Below, piece by piece: positions 15,978 to 26,093 of a stretch of 64,000 bases of DNA. Under the pieces are notes generated by a model. It saw only the letters and a program-made list of their open reading frames with translations. It ran no database searches and was not told the DNA's origin. Origin of the DNA: an uncultured Bacteroidia bacterium (GTDB lineage Bacteria; Bacteroidota; Bacteroidia; NS11-12g; UBA9320); NCBI GenBank assembly GCA_943789165.1, contig CALSTB010000001.1, positions 145,113 through 209,112 of the forward strand. The letters run 5' to 3'. The translations under genes were made by a program, and so were the position numbers. Position 1 is the stretch's first letter. Every line of letters begins with the position of its first letter.

Positions 15978-17918
15978 ATGAAACGTTTAAAGTGGATACT
16001 CCCAATGGCTCTGATTCTTGCAATTTGGGCATATTTTCAATTCAATCAGACCTCCTCAATAAGTGCGCTTAAACTCATCCCGAACGATGCCATGTACATC
16101 ATGGAAACGGACCAACCTATTGAGAACTGGAAAACCTTTAGTAATAACGATGTATGGAATGCCATTAAAACGCATCCCAGCTTTATTGACCTGACGGCTG
16201 AAGCGAACTATTTAGACACTTTGGTATCTAACAACCCAACTTTATTTAAATGGTTCGACAACAGAAATCTTATTATCTCTGCTCACCCAACTAAGCGCAA
16301 CGACTATGATTTCCTATTCGTTGTTGGCTTGAGTAATAAAGCCAAACCTGCCGTTTTATTAACCACCTTGGAACAACTATTAAAAGCCTCAGGATACTCA
16401 ACTAAACGATCTGAACACGGCAGTGTAACGTACATTTCAGGCACTGATGAAACAGGAGAGCAGTTGCACTTAGGACAAATTGGGAATCAGCTTATTTGTT
16501 CTTATGCTCACAACATATTAATACGATCAATTGATGCTTCGACTGGTGAGTCAATTGTGGATTCGAAAGACTTTCAAACGGTATATAAAAAGGTTAGTCA
16601 AAAGGGTTTATGTCGGTTATATGTGCCATATGCACAAGCCGATGAATTAATGCAATGTTATTTTTCGGATGGCATTTCTGACATTAAAGCTATTGGTGAC
16701 TTACTCGGACATAGCGCATTAGATTTTAAAGCTGAAACTGGGTTTTGGGCACTGGACGGGTATACAAGTATCGACAGTGCTAAATCCTCCTTTTTAAGCG
16801 CTGTCTTAGCCTCCGGACAAAGTGAGAATACAGTTGGGTCAGTGCTGTCAAATAGAGCTGCATGGTCTTTAAGTTTAAACTTTTCCTCCTTCCAATCGTT
16901 CAATTCAAATTTGCAGGGATTAATTGAAAATCAACCAGAGTATACCGCGTATAACAAACATCGAAAGCAAATAGAATCGTTGCTAGGTATTTCTGTTGAA
17001 AATGATCTTTTGAGTTGGATTGGACCAGAAGTTAGTATGGCGCAATTGAGAAAAAACTTGTCCTATGACGAAAGTGAGAACGCAGTTTTTCTAATAAAAG
17101 CACGCGATATAGACTTGGCCAAAGACAGGTTATCGTTTGTTTCAAAACAAGTAAAAAAACGTACGCCAGCACTTTTCAAGCAAATCGATTATCGAAGTTA
17201 TCAAATCCAATACCTCGAAATCAAAGGTTTTTTCAAGCTGTTTTTTGGTGAGAAGTTTAACAAAATCACGAAACCTTATTATACCACTATCAACGACTAT
17301 GTCGTTTTTTCAAATAGTCCTTACACACTCATTGGTTTAATTGAAGACTACGAAAACCAACGCACTTTATCCAATACTGCCTATTATCAGAACTATAAGG
17401 ATCAATCGAAAGAAAGCAGTATCTCTCTGTTTGTGTCTCCCTCGAATCTTTATCCAGTGCTTTTACCCATGTTAGACGCAGAGAGTAGAAAATCCATGCA
17501 TTCGAGTAAGTCATATTTCGAAGGCTTTGAAAGTCTTGGTTTAAACCTTATTTCCAAGGGATCATTGTACAAAACGCATGTCTTTTTATTGAAAACCCAA
17601 GAAGTTGTAATTGTTGAACAAGCCAATGAAGACGAGTTTACCAAGTTATACAAACTGTATGCGTTAGAGCGTGATATCTACAGTGCGCAATTTGTTCTAG
17701 AATGGATTGAAGATGGTAATTACAAAAGGCAGTTCCCTGGTTCCGACAAAATCCAAATTGAAGCTGAGACAACGCGAGGTGTGTTGGACGGAAATTACAC
17801 GGAATATTATTTGAACGGGAAAAAGAAAACGACTGGGAAATACAAAATGGGTAGAAAAAAGGGGACTTGGAAAAGTTACGATGAATCTGGTAACCTTACC
17901 GAAAAAAGAAAGTATTAA
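15978..17918 (+). CDS. Membrane-anchored protein with C-terminal MORN-like repeats
   Basis: About 646 residues with one N-terminal membrane anchor (ILPMALILAIWAYF) and a large extracytoplasmic region resembling DUF3352-type proteins (LIPNDAMYIMETDQP near the start). The last ~50 residues carry MORN-like units (GVLDGNYTEYYLNGKKK, TGKYKMGRKKGTWKSYDESG), which in Bacteroidota often terminate envelope proteins. Function is unknown. An in-frame ATG eight codons upstream is less likely because the signal anchor begins at MKRLKW. It is followed at once by a strong hairpin terminator. Confidence 0.65.
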   Translation: MKRLKWILPMALILAIWAYFQFNQTSSISALKLIPNDAMYIMETDQPIENWKTFSNNDVWNAIKTHPSFIDLTAEANYLDTLVSNNPTLFKWFDNRNLIISAHPTKRNDYDFLFVVGLSNKAKPAVLLTTLEQLLKASGYSTKRSEHGSVTYISGTDETGEQLHLGQIGNQLICSYAHNILIRSIDASTGESIVDSKDFQTVYKKVSQKGLCRLYVPYAQADELMQCYFSDGISDIKAIGDLLGHSALDFKAETGFWALDGYTSIDSAKSSFLSAVLASGQSENTVGSVLSNRAAWSLSLNFSSFQSFNSNLQGLIENQPEYTAYNKHRKQIESLLGISVENDLLSWIGPEVSMAQLRKNLSYDESENAVFLIKARDIDLAKDRLSFVSKQVKKRTPALFKQIDYRSYQIQYLEIKGFFKLFFGEKFNKITKPYYTTINDYVVFSNSPYTLIGLIEDYENQRTLSNTAYYQNYKDQSKESSISLFVSPSNLYPVLLPMLDAESRKSMHSSKSYFEGFESLGLNLISKGSLYKTHVFLLKTQEVVIVEQANEDEFTKLYKLYALERDIYSAQFVLEWIEDGNYKRQFPGSDKIQIEAETTRGVLDGNYTEYYLNGKKKTTGKYKMGRKKGTWKSYDESGNLTEKRKY

Positions 17919-17949
17919 AAAAGGCGGCATTTGTTAAAAGCCGCCTTTT
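17919..17949. terminator. Bidirectional intrinsic terminator
   Basis: AAAAGGCGGC (17919-17928) pairs perfectly with GCCGCCTTTT (17940-17949) around an 11-nt loop. Because the A-run and T-run flank the GC stem, it reads as a Rho-independent terminator in both directions. It lies between the convergent MORN-repeat gene and the DUF4197 gene. Confidence 0.9.
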
Positions 17950-17964
17950 CAAAATGTTTTGTAT

Positions 17965-18702
17965 CTATTTATTTGAATCCGCGTAATCGAAGACTTTTTT
18001 TAGAATTTCTGTGGTGCGTTCCACAGGATTTGCTCGAATCTTATCTTCTTGATTTTTAATCTCTGAAAACAAAGCTGTCATTGCATTCTCAGTTACATAC
18101 TCGTTAAGATCTGTTGTAACTGTTTTTTGCGTTGCTGTATTATAGAACGTTGACAATGGGGTCCAGTACTTATTTGCGTTCACATTATCCAGTGATTCCT
18201 TGATTACCGGAGTAAACTTTTCTTTCAATTGTGCACTCGTCGCTGCTTTTAAATAATTGGTAGCAGCCCCTTCTCCTCCAGTTACAATGTTAATGGCATC
18301 CTTGATGGTCATTTGCTTTATCGCATTCACAAAAATAGGTTTGGCTTCAGCCATAGCTCCTTCAGCACCTCTGTTCATTGCCGTTATTAAGTTGTCAAAG
18401 TGTTTTCCCGCTTCTCCTCCAACAAAAGGTATACTTCTAATTTTATCTTCCGCATCTCTTACTTCTTGCGGCACCAATATTTTATACGCTGCGTTGTTTA
18501 AAAACCCATCCGTCTGACCCAAAAATACAGTACCTGTCGATACGCCTTTAGTCAAGGCCTCTTTCAATCCTTCAGCTGCTTCCCCTTCCGTTATTCCTCC
18601 CGCCTCTGCAAGTACTTCATTTGCTGTTCCTAGTACGTGCAATAAACTATCACAAGATGTTAAGGTTATTGTTAAACCTAAAATTAAACTCCACTTTTTC
18701 AT
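17965..18702 (-). CDS. DUF4197 lipoprotein
   Basis: 245 residues with a lipoprotein signal (LTITLTSC, Cys17) and the DUF4197 pattern: GLKEALTKGVSTGT, DGFLNNAAYKILVP, and DAINIVTGGEGAATNYLKAAT, followed by VNANKYWTPLSTFYN. Members are exported and widespread in Gram-negatives without an established activity. It lies 55 bp downstream of the GH3/serine-hydrolase gene and may be read through from it. The 3' end faces the bidirectional terminator. Confidence 0.85.
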   Translation of the reverse strand: MKKWSLILGLTITLTSCDSLLHVLGTANEVLAEAGGITEGEAAEGLKEALTKGVSTGTVFLGQTDGFLNNAAYKILVPQEVRDAEDKIRSIPFVGGEAGKHFDNLITAMNRGAEGAMAEAKPIFVNAIKQMTIKDAINIVTGGEGAATNYLKAATSAQLKEKFTPVIKESLDNVNANKYWTPLSTFYNTATQKTVTTDLNEYVTENAMTALFSEIKNQEDKIRANPVERTTEILKKVFDYADSNK

Positions 18703-18757
18703 TATCTATATGTATTGAATTAAAAACTGACTAGATCTCGAGTCAAAGGCAAAATAA

Positions 18758-21667
18758 TCACTCAATGGCCTCGTAGATCGCATCCATAATTTCTGAGCGT
18801 ACACTCATGCTGACTAACTTTTTATTATCTGCAGTTGGATATACTCTGTTTGAAAGAAAAACATAAACTATGCCATTTTCTGGATCAGCCCACATTTGCG
18901 TTCCTGTAAACCCACTATGACCAAATGTTTTGTGCGACGCATAGTCAGAAACTGGGTTCACTTTGCGACTATTTGGTTCCGGTTTATCAAAACCAATACC
19001 CCGTCGTGAATCCATGTACTGATATTTAGTAAAGGTATTTATAGTCTCTTCCTTTAAAAACCTTTGTCCGTTATAGAAGCCGCCATTCATCAGCATTTGC
19101 AGCAAAGCTGCTACATCAGCACTGTTTGAAAACAGTCCGGCATGTCCTGAAACACCTCCCAACATAGCTGCAGCTGGGTCATGCACATAGCCATGAATTA
19201 AGGCTTTTCTAAAGTCTGCATTATCCTCTGTGGGCACTATCTCTGTTTTCGTAAATTTCTCTAAAGGTTTATACGTCATCGTTCGTAGACCCATCGGCTG
19301 ATAGTACACACTGTCTACAAATCTATCTAAACTCGTATGTGTTACTTGTTCTATTAAATACCGCATTAGTATCATTCCCAAATCGCTGTACTCATAGTGA
19401 CCTGGTTTCTTAACTTCAGAATCATAAATGGTTCCAAAAATGACGGATTGAAATTCTCGACACATGTATAAATCATCGGAAACCTTTATGCAAAAACGAT
19501 CCGATTCTACCTTCGAAAATGTCGTATCGTACACCATCGGGTCGGCCGTGGTTACTCGATAAAACGGTATCCAACTCTTTAAACCAGATGTATGCGTTAA
19601 TACCTGCTTAAGTGTTATATCTTGTTTGTTGGTGGTGTCAAGGTTCTCTAAATATTTTGACAACGGGTCTGATAACTTGATTACTGAATCTTCAACCAAT
19701 TTCATGATTGCCAACGTAGTCGCATTCACTTTAGTTAATGACGCCAAATCGTACAAGTCACTGTTTGACACTTCTGTTTTTCCTTCATAGGTATGTTTAC
19801 CAAACGACTTTTGATAAACTACTTTACCATGTCGTGCTACCAAAATTTGACAACCAGGTGTTGCCCCTTTTGAAATGGCATTTAAAGCAATGCTATCAAT
19901 TTTGGCAAGTTTCTTTTCGTTTAAGGATACCTCACTTGGCTCTCCGTACTGCAACACTTTTAAGTCTTCAATAACTTTTTGGTTAAACACCTTAAAATTC
20001 TGAGTTACCGATACTGGTAAAAATGCATCCGCCGGAATTGCGCCAAACAGCATTTGAGCGGCTTTGACTTGATTCGTCTTGTCATCTTGATAGGCCATGA
20101 CAACGGTTTTCATTCCGTCAAAAAACTTCAAATTGTAAGGGTTTCCAAAGTCGACAAATACACATTTCTTCACTTTGTTTAGTGCTTTCACAAAACGTGC
20201 TGTCGACATGTCAACGCCGAAATTATTTCTTGGATATCGACTTGTTTGGTGTAGTGTCACCACCACTACATCATAATCAGCGTATGTTTTGGCCACTCTT
20301 GCAATTTGGGATTCAGTGATGGATTTTGGCAAGTGAAAATGGGTTGCCGAATGGTAGTGATCAAACGTTGATTCAAAGTCGTTGCCGCTTGGCCCCCCTA
20401 TCGAAATGGTCGCTATTCTTTGCTTACTGTTCAGTTTTAAGGGAAGAAGATTGTCCTTATCTTGCACTACACACAACTGCTTTTCAATAAGTTTATTCAG
20501 TAAAAAGGTTGCGTAAGAAGAATTTAGTTCCTCCAATAAGTTGTCTTCAACAAGTGGTTTAAAATTATCTAGCCCTGCCCAGTATTTGGCTCTAAGTACT
20601 TTTTTAACTTTATCATCAACGTATTTCTGTGTTAACTCTCCGCTTTTTATTGCGGCTTTAATCAATTCGATTGCTTTTGGAATATTTCCAGGTGCCAACA
20701 AAATATCATTCCCAGCTTTTAACGCTTTCAACTCCAATCCACCAGGTGAATGGAATTTCGCAACGCCTTGCATATTAAGGGCATCCGTAAAGGCCAGCCC
20801 ATTAAAACCAAGTTCTTTTCTCAGCAAACCGTTAATTCCTTTTTCTGAAATCGAAATAGCCGTATTGGGTGCTGGGTCAATTGCTGGAATGTATAAATGC
20901 GCTGTCATCACACTCATAACGCCGCTGTCAATTAAACTCCTGAATGGATATAGCTCGACAGAATCCAATCGCTCTCTGGAGTGATTGATTACTGGTAAAT
21001 CTTTATGTGAATCGACGTCTGTGTCGCCATGACCTGGAAAATGTTTTGCGCAAGCCATCACATTTTCTCGTTGCATACCACTTGCATATGCCCATCCTTT
21101 GGCTGCTACGTTCTTGACATCTTCTCCAAATGATCGGTAATTGATGACAGGATTGTTCGGGTTGTTGTTTACGTCGATGACTGGTGCAAAATTGACGTGA
21201 ATACCCATTCTTTTACACTGTCGGCCAATTTCGCGACCCATTTCATAGATTATCTGATTGTCTGCAATACCGCCTAAGCCCATTTGGTACGGGAATGACG
21301 TTGTATTGCTCAACCGCATCGCCAATCCCCATTCTCCATCAATGGCAACCATCAACGGCGTCTTAGACATTGCTTGAAATTCGTTCGTTAGTTTAACTTC
21401 TGTGAGTGGATCTCCCTTGAAAAAGATGACTCCTCCCACTTTGTATGTTTTAATATCACTGCGCACTTTTGCTAAATGCGTTGCACCGTATGTCGGCCTT
21501 ACTTCAATCATCATTAACTGAGCAATCCGTTCATCGACTGTTAAACTTTCGAACGTATTGTCAACCCAATCAGCTGCAAATCGCTCTGGATTTGGCGCAT
21601 ACCCCAACGTGTTAGTCAGTAATAAAGCAGCACATGCTAAAAATTGTATGATTGGATGTTTTCGCAT
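18758..21667 (-). CDS. Glycoside hydrolase family 3 / beta-lactamase-type serine hydrolase fusion
   Basis: A 969-residue exported protein. Signal peptide ~1-23; GH3 N-domain (NagZ type) ~35-365 with KHFPGHGDTDVDSH, whose Asp219-His221 dyad is the NagZ acid/base pair, and nucleophile Asp295 in FTDALNM; GH3 C-domain ~395-560; then a class-C beta-lactamase/DD-peptidase-like domain ~590-969 with SLTK (Ser643-Lys646), YSD in place of YxN, and a late HSG motif (FGHSGFTG). The GH3 half should release N-acetylglucosamine from peptidoglycan fragments. The hydrolase half may act on peptide or acyl bonds. The fusion suggests coupled recycling of cell-wall fragments in the periplasm. This two-domain order is known in Bacteroidota. 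Confidence 0.88.
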   Translation of the reverse strand: MRKHPIIQFLACAALLLTNTLGYAPNPERFAADWVDNTFESLTVDERIAQLMMIEVRPTYGATHLAKVRSDIKTYKVGGVIFFKGDPLTEVKLTNEFQAMSKTPLMVAIDGEWGLAMRLSNTTSFPYQMGLGGIADNQIIYEMGREIGRQCKRMGIHVNFAPVIDVNNNPNNPVINYRSFGEDVKNVAAKGWAYASGMQRENVMACAKHFPGHGDTDVDSHKDLPVINHSRERLDSVELYPFRSLIDSGVMSVMTAHLYIPAIDPAPNTAISISEKGINGLLRKELGFNGLAFTDALNMQGVAKFHSPGGLELKALKAGNDILLAPGNIPKAIELIKAAIKSGELTQKYVDDKVKKVLRAKYWAGLDNFKPLVEDNLLEELNSSYATFLLNKLIEKQLCVVQDKDNLLPLKLNSKQRIATISIGGPSGNDFESTFDHYHSATHFHLPKSITESQIARVAKTYADYDVVVVTLHQTSRYPRNNFGVDMSTARFVKALNKVKKCVFVDFGNPYNLKFFDGMKTVVMAYQDDKTNQVKAAQMLFGAIPADAFLPVSVTQNFKVFNQKVIEDLKVLQYGEPSEVSLNEKKLAKIDSIALNAISKGATPGCQILVARHGKVVYQKSFGKHTYEGKTEVSNSDLYDLASLTKVNATTLAIMKLVEDSVIKLSDPLSKYLENLDTTNKQDITLKQVLTHTSGLKSWIPFYRVTTADPMVYDTTFSKVESDRFCIKVSDDLYMCREFQSVIFGTIYDSEVKKPGHYEYSDLGMILMRYLIEQVTHTSLDRFVDSVYYQPMGLRTMTYKPLEKFTKTEIVPTEDNADFRKALIHGYVHDPAAAMLGGVSGHAGLFSNSADVAALLQMLMNGGFYNGQRFLKEETINTFTKYQYMDSRRGIGFDKPEPNSRKVNPVSDYASHKTFGHSGFTGTQMWADPENGIVYVFLSNRVYPTADNKKLVSMSVRSEIMDAIYEAIE

Positions 21668-21840
21668 TAATAATGAATTCTCTTTACTATCTATTCAAAA
21701 AGTGTACCCTGCAATGTTATAGAAAAGTTACCCGTTGTGCTTTACATTTTATCAACTCCAATTAATCCGTGTCTAGTCGACAAACAAAGTATCGATACAG
21801 GTATACTACTATTGTTAACTGCGTCGTTGGTAATAATAAC

Positions 21841-22698
21841 ATGACTTCCCAAAAGAAAATTTCCAACACTCTAATAATTAGTCTTTTACAATTTGTTCTT
21901 TTAACAAGCTGTGAAGCTCAAACGGATAATCCACCACATGTAGAAGGAGATTCTGCCATAACGATTTCAAAAGTGGGTGATATCCCAACACCAAATGGAT
22001 TCGAACGCTTCCTTTATGACAGCCTTCACGTCGCCCATTATTTGCAAAACTTGTCGTTTAAAGAGGACAATACCGTGTATTTATACAACGGCGAGTTAAA
22101 ATACAACCAACGCGTCCAGTATGCTGTTCTGGATATTGATGTGGGCACCAAAGACCTACAACAATGTGCGGATGCTACCATGCGACTTCGTGCTGAACAT
22201 TTGTTTAAAACGAAGCAATTCGACAAAATAGCGTTTCACTTTACCAGTGGTGATTTGGCTAAATGGACCGCGTATGCGGATGGATATCGAGCCAAAATAA
22301 CAGGTAATTCTGTGAACTGGATCAAGACACATCAACGAGACACCAGTCACGCAAACTTTCGAAAATATATGGATTTGGTATTCTCTTATTGTGGCACGCA
22401 ATCGATGAGCAAAGAGGTTGAAAAAGTAGCTATTGCGAATATTCAACCGGGTGACGTGTTTCATGTTACAGGTAATCCTTATGGTCATGCAGTCACTGTT
22501 ATGGCCGTAGCGAAAGACTCGCTAGGTGCACCTATCTTTTTATTGTCGCAAAGCTACATGCCCGCGCAAAGCATCCATATTTTGGTCAATCCAAACGATA
22601 AAAACTTGAGTCCTTGGTATAGGTTAGAGGAAGGGAATTCATTGACAACACCTGAATGGGTGTTTCCTCCAAACAGTTTAAAGCGTTGGAAAGATTAA
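21841..22698 (+). CDS. DUF4846 lipoprotein
   Basis: 285 residues from the ATG at 21841, which begins a lipoprotein signal (LLQFVLLTSC, Cys24). In-frame codons upstream to 21769 do not encode a signal and are excluded. The DUF4846 core is clear: QYAVLDIDVGTKDLQQCADA, MRLRAEHLF, WIKTHQRDTSHANFRKYMD, GDVFHVTGNPYGHAVTVM and ILVNPNDKNLSPWYRLEEG. The conserved His and Asn residues suggest an enzyme, but no activity is established. It shares a TTAA stop with the convergent ArsC-like gene. Confidence 0.82.
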   Translation: MTSQKKISNTLIISLLQFVLLTSCEAQTDNPPHVEGDSAITISKVGDIPTPNGFERFLYDSLHVAHYLQNLSFKEDNTVYLYNGELKYNQRVQYAVLDIDVGTKDLQQCADATMRLRAEHLFKTKQFDKIAFHFTSGDLAKWTAYADGYRAKITGNSVNWIKTHQRDTSHANFRKYMDLVFSYCGTQSMSKEVEKVAIANIQPGDVFHVTGNPYGHAVTVMAVAKDSLGAPIFLLSQSYMPAQSIHILVNPNDKNLSPWYRLEEGNSLTTPEWVFPPNSLKRWKD

Positions 22699-23030
22699 AG
22701 GTCTAAAACGAGTTTAGGTGGACGGCCTACAACCGCTTTATCGCCTGAAACTACGATTGGTCGCTCCATTAAGCTTGGATACTTAATCATTGCTTTTATC
22801 CAATTAACGCGTTTGGCGTTTTTCATTTTGTATTTTTCTTGGAAGATTTTCTCTTTAGTACGAACCAAGTCAAATGGTTTAATGCCTAACAAATCTATTA
22901 TGTCTTTTAACTCCTCTTCGCTTAGAGGTTGATTCATGTAGTCAACCACTTCTACTGATTTCCCAGCATTTGAAAGTAGTTCGCAGGCCTCTCGGCTTTT
23001 GCTGCATCGAGCGTTATGGTAAATCTTCAC
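22695..23030 (-). CDS. arsC: ArsC/Spx-family glutaredoxin-fold protein (arsenate reductase-like)
   Basis: 111 residues of the ArsC family: HNARCSKSREAC with the single catalytic Cys9 of glutaredoxin-type arsenate reductases, DYMNQPLSEEELKDIIDLLG, and VVSGDKAVVGRPPKLVLDL with the Arg-Pro (GRPP) of the C-terminal active site. The full set of residues supports an arsenate-reductase-type fold. No ars transporter or regulator is nearby, so a housekeeping redox role is also possible. It starts one base from the stop of the upstream lipoprotein gene. Confidence 0.8.
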   Translation of the reverse strand: MKIYHNARCSKSREACELLSNAGKSVEVVDYMNQPLSEEELKDIIDLLGIKPFDLVRTKEKIFQEKYKMKNAKRVNWIKAMIKYPSLMERPIVVSGDKAVVGRPPKLVLDL

Positions 23031-23581
23031 TACTTCGTATTGACGTAATTTAGTTTGATCACATGGTCCGTAGTATCTCCATCAATTGGGTTGATAAACT
23101 CATACACCATATGTAAATCTAAATTCGTGGCAGTTAACGTTTCTATGTCCAGTGTTTGTGGAGCGCCGGTTGGGTCGAAAGGGAAACTACTAAAAGTCAA
23201 TTTCGTTTCGTTTTCAACGAAAAACCACAATCCACCATCTTCAGATTGAGGATCGCCCATATCACATTTTGTTGGTCCCTCATCTAATAAAACAGTCGAG
23301 TCAGCTCTTAAAAACATCAAATTGTCTTTATCGCAATCTTGTACCGTACCACCACCTTGGTATGCCAAGAGGTCCCAAAAATCATCAACGGTAATCACGT
23401 TGCCCTGAATATCAATAGTGATTGATGGTTCGATTGTCCCACCATTTACACGCCAATGTCCTTCAGTTGCTAAATCTGTTTTTGTCTTTTCTTGTGTTTG
23501 GGGTTTATCATCTTCGTCATCTTTACAGCCAACTATAAAAATCAATGAAGCAATTAATACGATTCCAACTATTCGTTTCAT
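23030..23581 (-). CDS. Hypothetical lipoprotein, lipocalin-like
   Basis: 183 residues starting at the ATG at 23581, which begins a lipoprotein signal (LIASLIFIVGC, Cys19). Seven codons upstream to 23602 precede the signal and are excluded. The mature part has an acidic linker (KDDEDDKPQ) and then beta-rich text (GHWRVNGGTIEPSITIDIQG, TTDHVIKLNYV) compatible with a lipocalin-like or similar beta-barrel, as in many Bacteroidota surface lipoproteins. No specific family recognised. Its stop abuts the arsC-like start. Confidence 0.6.
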   Translation of the reverse strand: MKRIVGIVLIASLIFIVGCKDDEDDKPQTQEKTKTDLATEGHWRVNGGTIEPSITIDIQGNVITVDDFWDLLAYQGGGTVQDCDKDNLMFLRADSTVLLDEGPTKCDMGDPQSEDGGLWFFVENETKLTFSSFPFDPTGAPQTLDIETLTATNLDLHMVYEFINPIDGDTTDHVIKLNYVNTK

Positions 23582-23639
23582 ACCTAAAATATTGAGCTGC
23601 AATTTACGCGATTTTTAAAAAACGGATGTGGTGCAAAAG

Positions 23640-23993
23640 TCATTTCTGTTTGCACCAATTTCGAGTCAAGACTTTTTGTAATTCTCGATTCAAAATGAGC
23701 TCTGTTAACTTGCCTATCCTATCGACTGGATCCAAGGTCCAGACAACCTTCAACTTAGATTCAAACACATCGATACGATACAAAATAGACATCATGTTTT
23801 GTTTGTCGTGTTCCATCAGCTTGCCAACTTCCTTTTCCACTTTACTGATAAAATCTTTGTACGGATTGGCATCACCTTCATCCCATTGCATTTCGATGAT
23901 GTTAGAACCGAAATCCTTGTTTAACTGGTCGATTACCCGTCTAAGTAAATCGTTGTGATGTTCAAGTTGCTGGTATCGTTGGATTTCCTCCAT
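23640..23993 (-). CDS. Hypothetical cytosolic helical protein
   Basis: 117 residues, charged and mainly helical by composition (VIDQLNKDFGSN, FISKVEKEVGKLMEHDKQN), with no signal peptide or membrane segment. No family recognised. It lies 5 bp downstream of the outer-membrane protein gene and 58 bp before the lipoprotein gene, all on the same strand, so it is probably co-expressed. Codon use resembles its neighbours and the frame is intact; it is likely a real gene. Confidence 0.55.
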   Translation of the reverse strand: MEEIQRYQQLEHHNDLLRRVIDQLNKDFGSNIIEMQWDEGDANPYKDFISKVEKEVGKLMEHDKQNMMSILYRIDVFESKLKVVWTLDPVDRIGKLTELILNRELQKVLTRNWCKQK

Positions 23994-23998
23994 AATAC

Positions 23999-25120
23999 CT
24001 ATTTCACTTGAAACAAACCAAAGCTAGGATTCCACCTGAAATAAAACTCGGCAATGATGTCGTTGGTTTGATCATTCATGTTACGCATGAAATTAGAACG
24101 TATCAGAAAATTAAAATCTTTCGCTATTTCCTTTTGCCATTGTAACCTTACCATGGCTACCTTTCTATAATCAAAGACATATGTGTTGTTCCTTGCCGAT
24201 ACACTTCTATACACGACATCACCCATTGGGTTGTGGAATTGGTGGGCATCGTAATAATTCAACATCAGACCAAAACCTTTTGCGTATAGGGCTAATGACA
24301 TATACTGACTTAAACCATCAATATAGTTTTCGGGTTCGGTAGAAATATCTTCATAGTATAAAGCGTGTCCTTGTAGGTCTATTGAGTCAATGAAGCCGTT
24401 AGTTGGTCGATAGCGATATCGAAGGCCGTAATCAAAGTTAAAATTGCTAATGGTAGGCATGTGAGACGTATCAATCTCTCCGCCTTTGTGAAATGAGATA
24501 GCCGAAATTGGAAGAGAAAGTACATGCCTATCCTCTTTCAAGTATTGTTTAGGTTCAATTCTAATTCCTGTCGTAAACTCCTCACGAAATGGACTGTTCT
24601 GATAAATCATTTTATGCCAATCAATCCAAAACTCTCCATCAAAGCGTTTCGTATTTCGTCTATATTGAAATCCATTTTCTAGTCGATTTTCAATCACCCG
24701 CTCTGGGTCGTACAATGGCTCAACCAATTGATGTTGCATGGCTCCCATCAATGTTCCGAATCGGATAAAATGTCCGTTATTAGTGAATTGAAAGCTAAAC
24801 GTAGGCCTTTTAATAATGGCTTCATCCGCTCCAAAGTCTTGTTGTACAAATAATCCTAGAGATACTTGGACTTTGTCGCTCGATTGGTAACTTAACTCAG
24901 GCCACATTTGATAGCCAAACAGCGTTCTACCTTGATCAATCCGCGATTTATATTCTGAATTCCGGAAGTATCCTAAGCTTTCCACATTGAGCTGCAACAA
25001 ACCCACTTGGGTGTCTTTTCTCTCGAGGTCAAAGAAGGTGTTGTCCCACTGTCCGTATGAAAATATGGACAATGAAGTGAACAATAAAACCAAAAAACCG
25101 CGTCGAACTCTTAAATCCAT
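23999..25120 (-). CDS. Outer-membrane beta-barrel protein, putative
   Basis: 373 residues: a cleavable signal peptide (LVLLFTSLSIFSYGQ, to ~23) then alternating aromatic/polar segments typical of a barrel (FSFQFTNNGHFIRFGTLM, VRLQWQKEIAKDFNFLIR) and a strand-like end (EFYFRWNPSFGLFQVK). No plug or TonB box is seen, so it may be a porin-like or transport barrel. Comparison to a named family was not possible. It is first in a run with two small genes and is divergent from the DUF3108 gene across 174 bp. Confidence 0.6.
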   Translation of the reverse strand: MDLRVRRGFLVLLFTSLSIFSYGQWDNTFFDLERKDTQVGLLQLNVESLGYFRNSEYKSRIDQGRTLFGYQMWPELSYQSSDKVQVSLGLFVQQDFGADEAIIKRPTFSFQFTNNGHFIRFGTLMGAMQHQLVEPLYDPERVIENRLENGFQYRRNTKRFDGEFWIDWHKMIYQNSPFREEFTTGIRIEPKQYLKEDRHVLSLPISAISFHKGGEIDTSHMPTISNFNFDYGLRYRYRPTNGFIDSIDLQGHALYYEDISTEPENYIDGLSQYMSLALYAKGFGLMLNYYDAHQFHNPMGDVVYRSVSARNNTYVFDYRKVAMVRLQWQKEIAKDFNFLIRSNFMRNMNDQTNDIIAEFYFRWNPSFGLFQVK

Positions 25121-25216
25121 TATGGCAAATATAGTAGGATAGACTTCAAATAGTTCATGATTTCAACCGTTTGATTACAAGCATCTTACAAATTACGACA
25201 TCCATTAAAATGAAAC

Positions 25217-25230
25217 TGTACGTACATTTG
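25217..25230 (+). promoter_or_regulatory. Palindrome overlapping a -7 promoter element
   Basis: TGTACGTACA (25217-25226) is a perfect palindrome whose right half overlaps TACATTTG (25223-25230), an exact TAnnTTTG match. A regulator bound there would block the promoter of the DUF3108 gene, 65 bp downstream. No clear -33 element is visible. Confidence 0.35.
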
Positions 25231-25294
25231 AAATCACCACTATAAGGAGATGGTACACCATTTGACTATGGTTGAGTGGATTAATTTGACCCTT

Positions 25295-26093
25295 ATGAAA
25301 ACAAACATCAAATACATCGCAATGACGCTGCTAGTTGTTTTCAACTTTAGCTTCACTGAGAAAGAAAATGCTGCTTTTAAATTTAGACAGCAAAACAATA
25401 AGGCTTTTGGTTTTGGGGAACAACTCACCTATCGCGTTCATTACGGGTGGTTGAATGCCGCTCGGATTACCATGCGGGTTGATGACACTGTAGTTTCTGT
25501 TGGCGAAAGACCAACTTACCATATTGTAGCCAGCGGTAAGACCAATAAATCTTTTGACTGGATGTATACGGTTCGTGACCGTTTTGAATCTTACGTCGAC
25601 ACTTCGGGAATTGCTCCTTTGAAATACTTTAAAAACCGTACAAGAAGACAAATACAAAGACACTGATTTGGTGTACTACGACCATGAAGGCAAGAAGCTA
25701 CGTGGACTTAAAAAGAACATGGATATGCCAGAATACGTACAAGACATTGTGAGTGGAACGTATTACGCACGAACCATTGATTTCAGTAAGGCGTATGTTG
25801 GACAAACCTTCCCATTAGACATCTACCTAGATCAAAAAATTTACAATTTGAAGTTTAAATACTTGGGTATTGAAACGATAAAAAGTGACTTCGGAAAGGT
25901 TCGTTGTATCAAGCTACGTCCACAGTTGGTTGTCGATCGCGTTTTTAAGGACGAAGACGATATGACTATTTGGGTGAGTGACGACGGTAACCGATTACCT
26001 ATTCGTGTTCAAACCGATATTTGGGTGGGCTCGTTAAAAGTTGATTTGACTTCATACAAAGGGTTGGCAAATCCTTTTGACGCTAAGTTGTAG
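25295..26093 (+). pseudogene. DUF3108 domain protein, frameshifted
   Basis: Two overlapping halves in different frames form one DUF3108 protein. The first half (signal peptide MKTNIKYIAMTLLVVFNFSF, then GEQLTYRVHYGWLNAARITM) runs to about 25636. The second (YKDTDLVYYDHEGKK, SGTYYARTIDFSKAYVGQTF, WVSDDGNRLPIRVQTDIWVG) continues to 26093. One extra base around 25631-25638 (in AAAAACC) causes the shift; removing one C would give FKNVQEDKYK, which fits the family. DUF3108 proteins are exported and of unknown function. Either a real lesion or an assembly error. Confidence 0.75.
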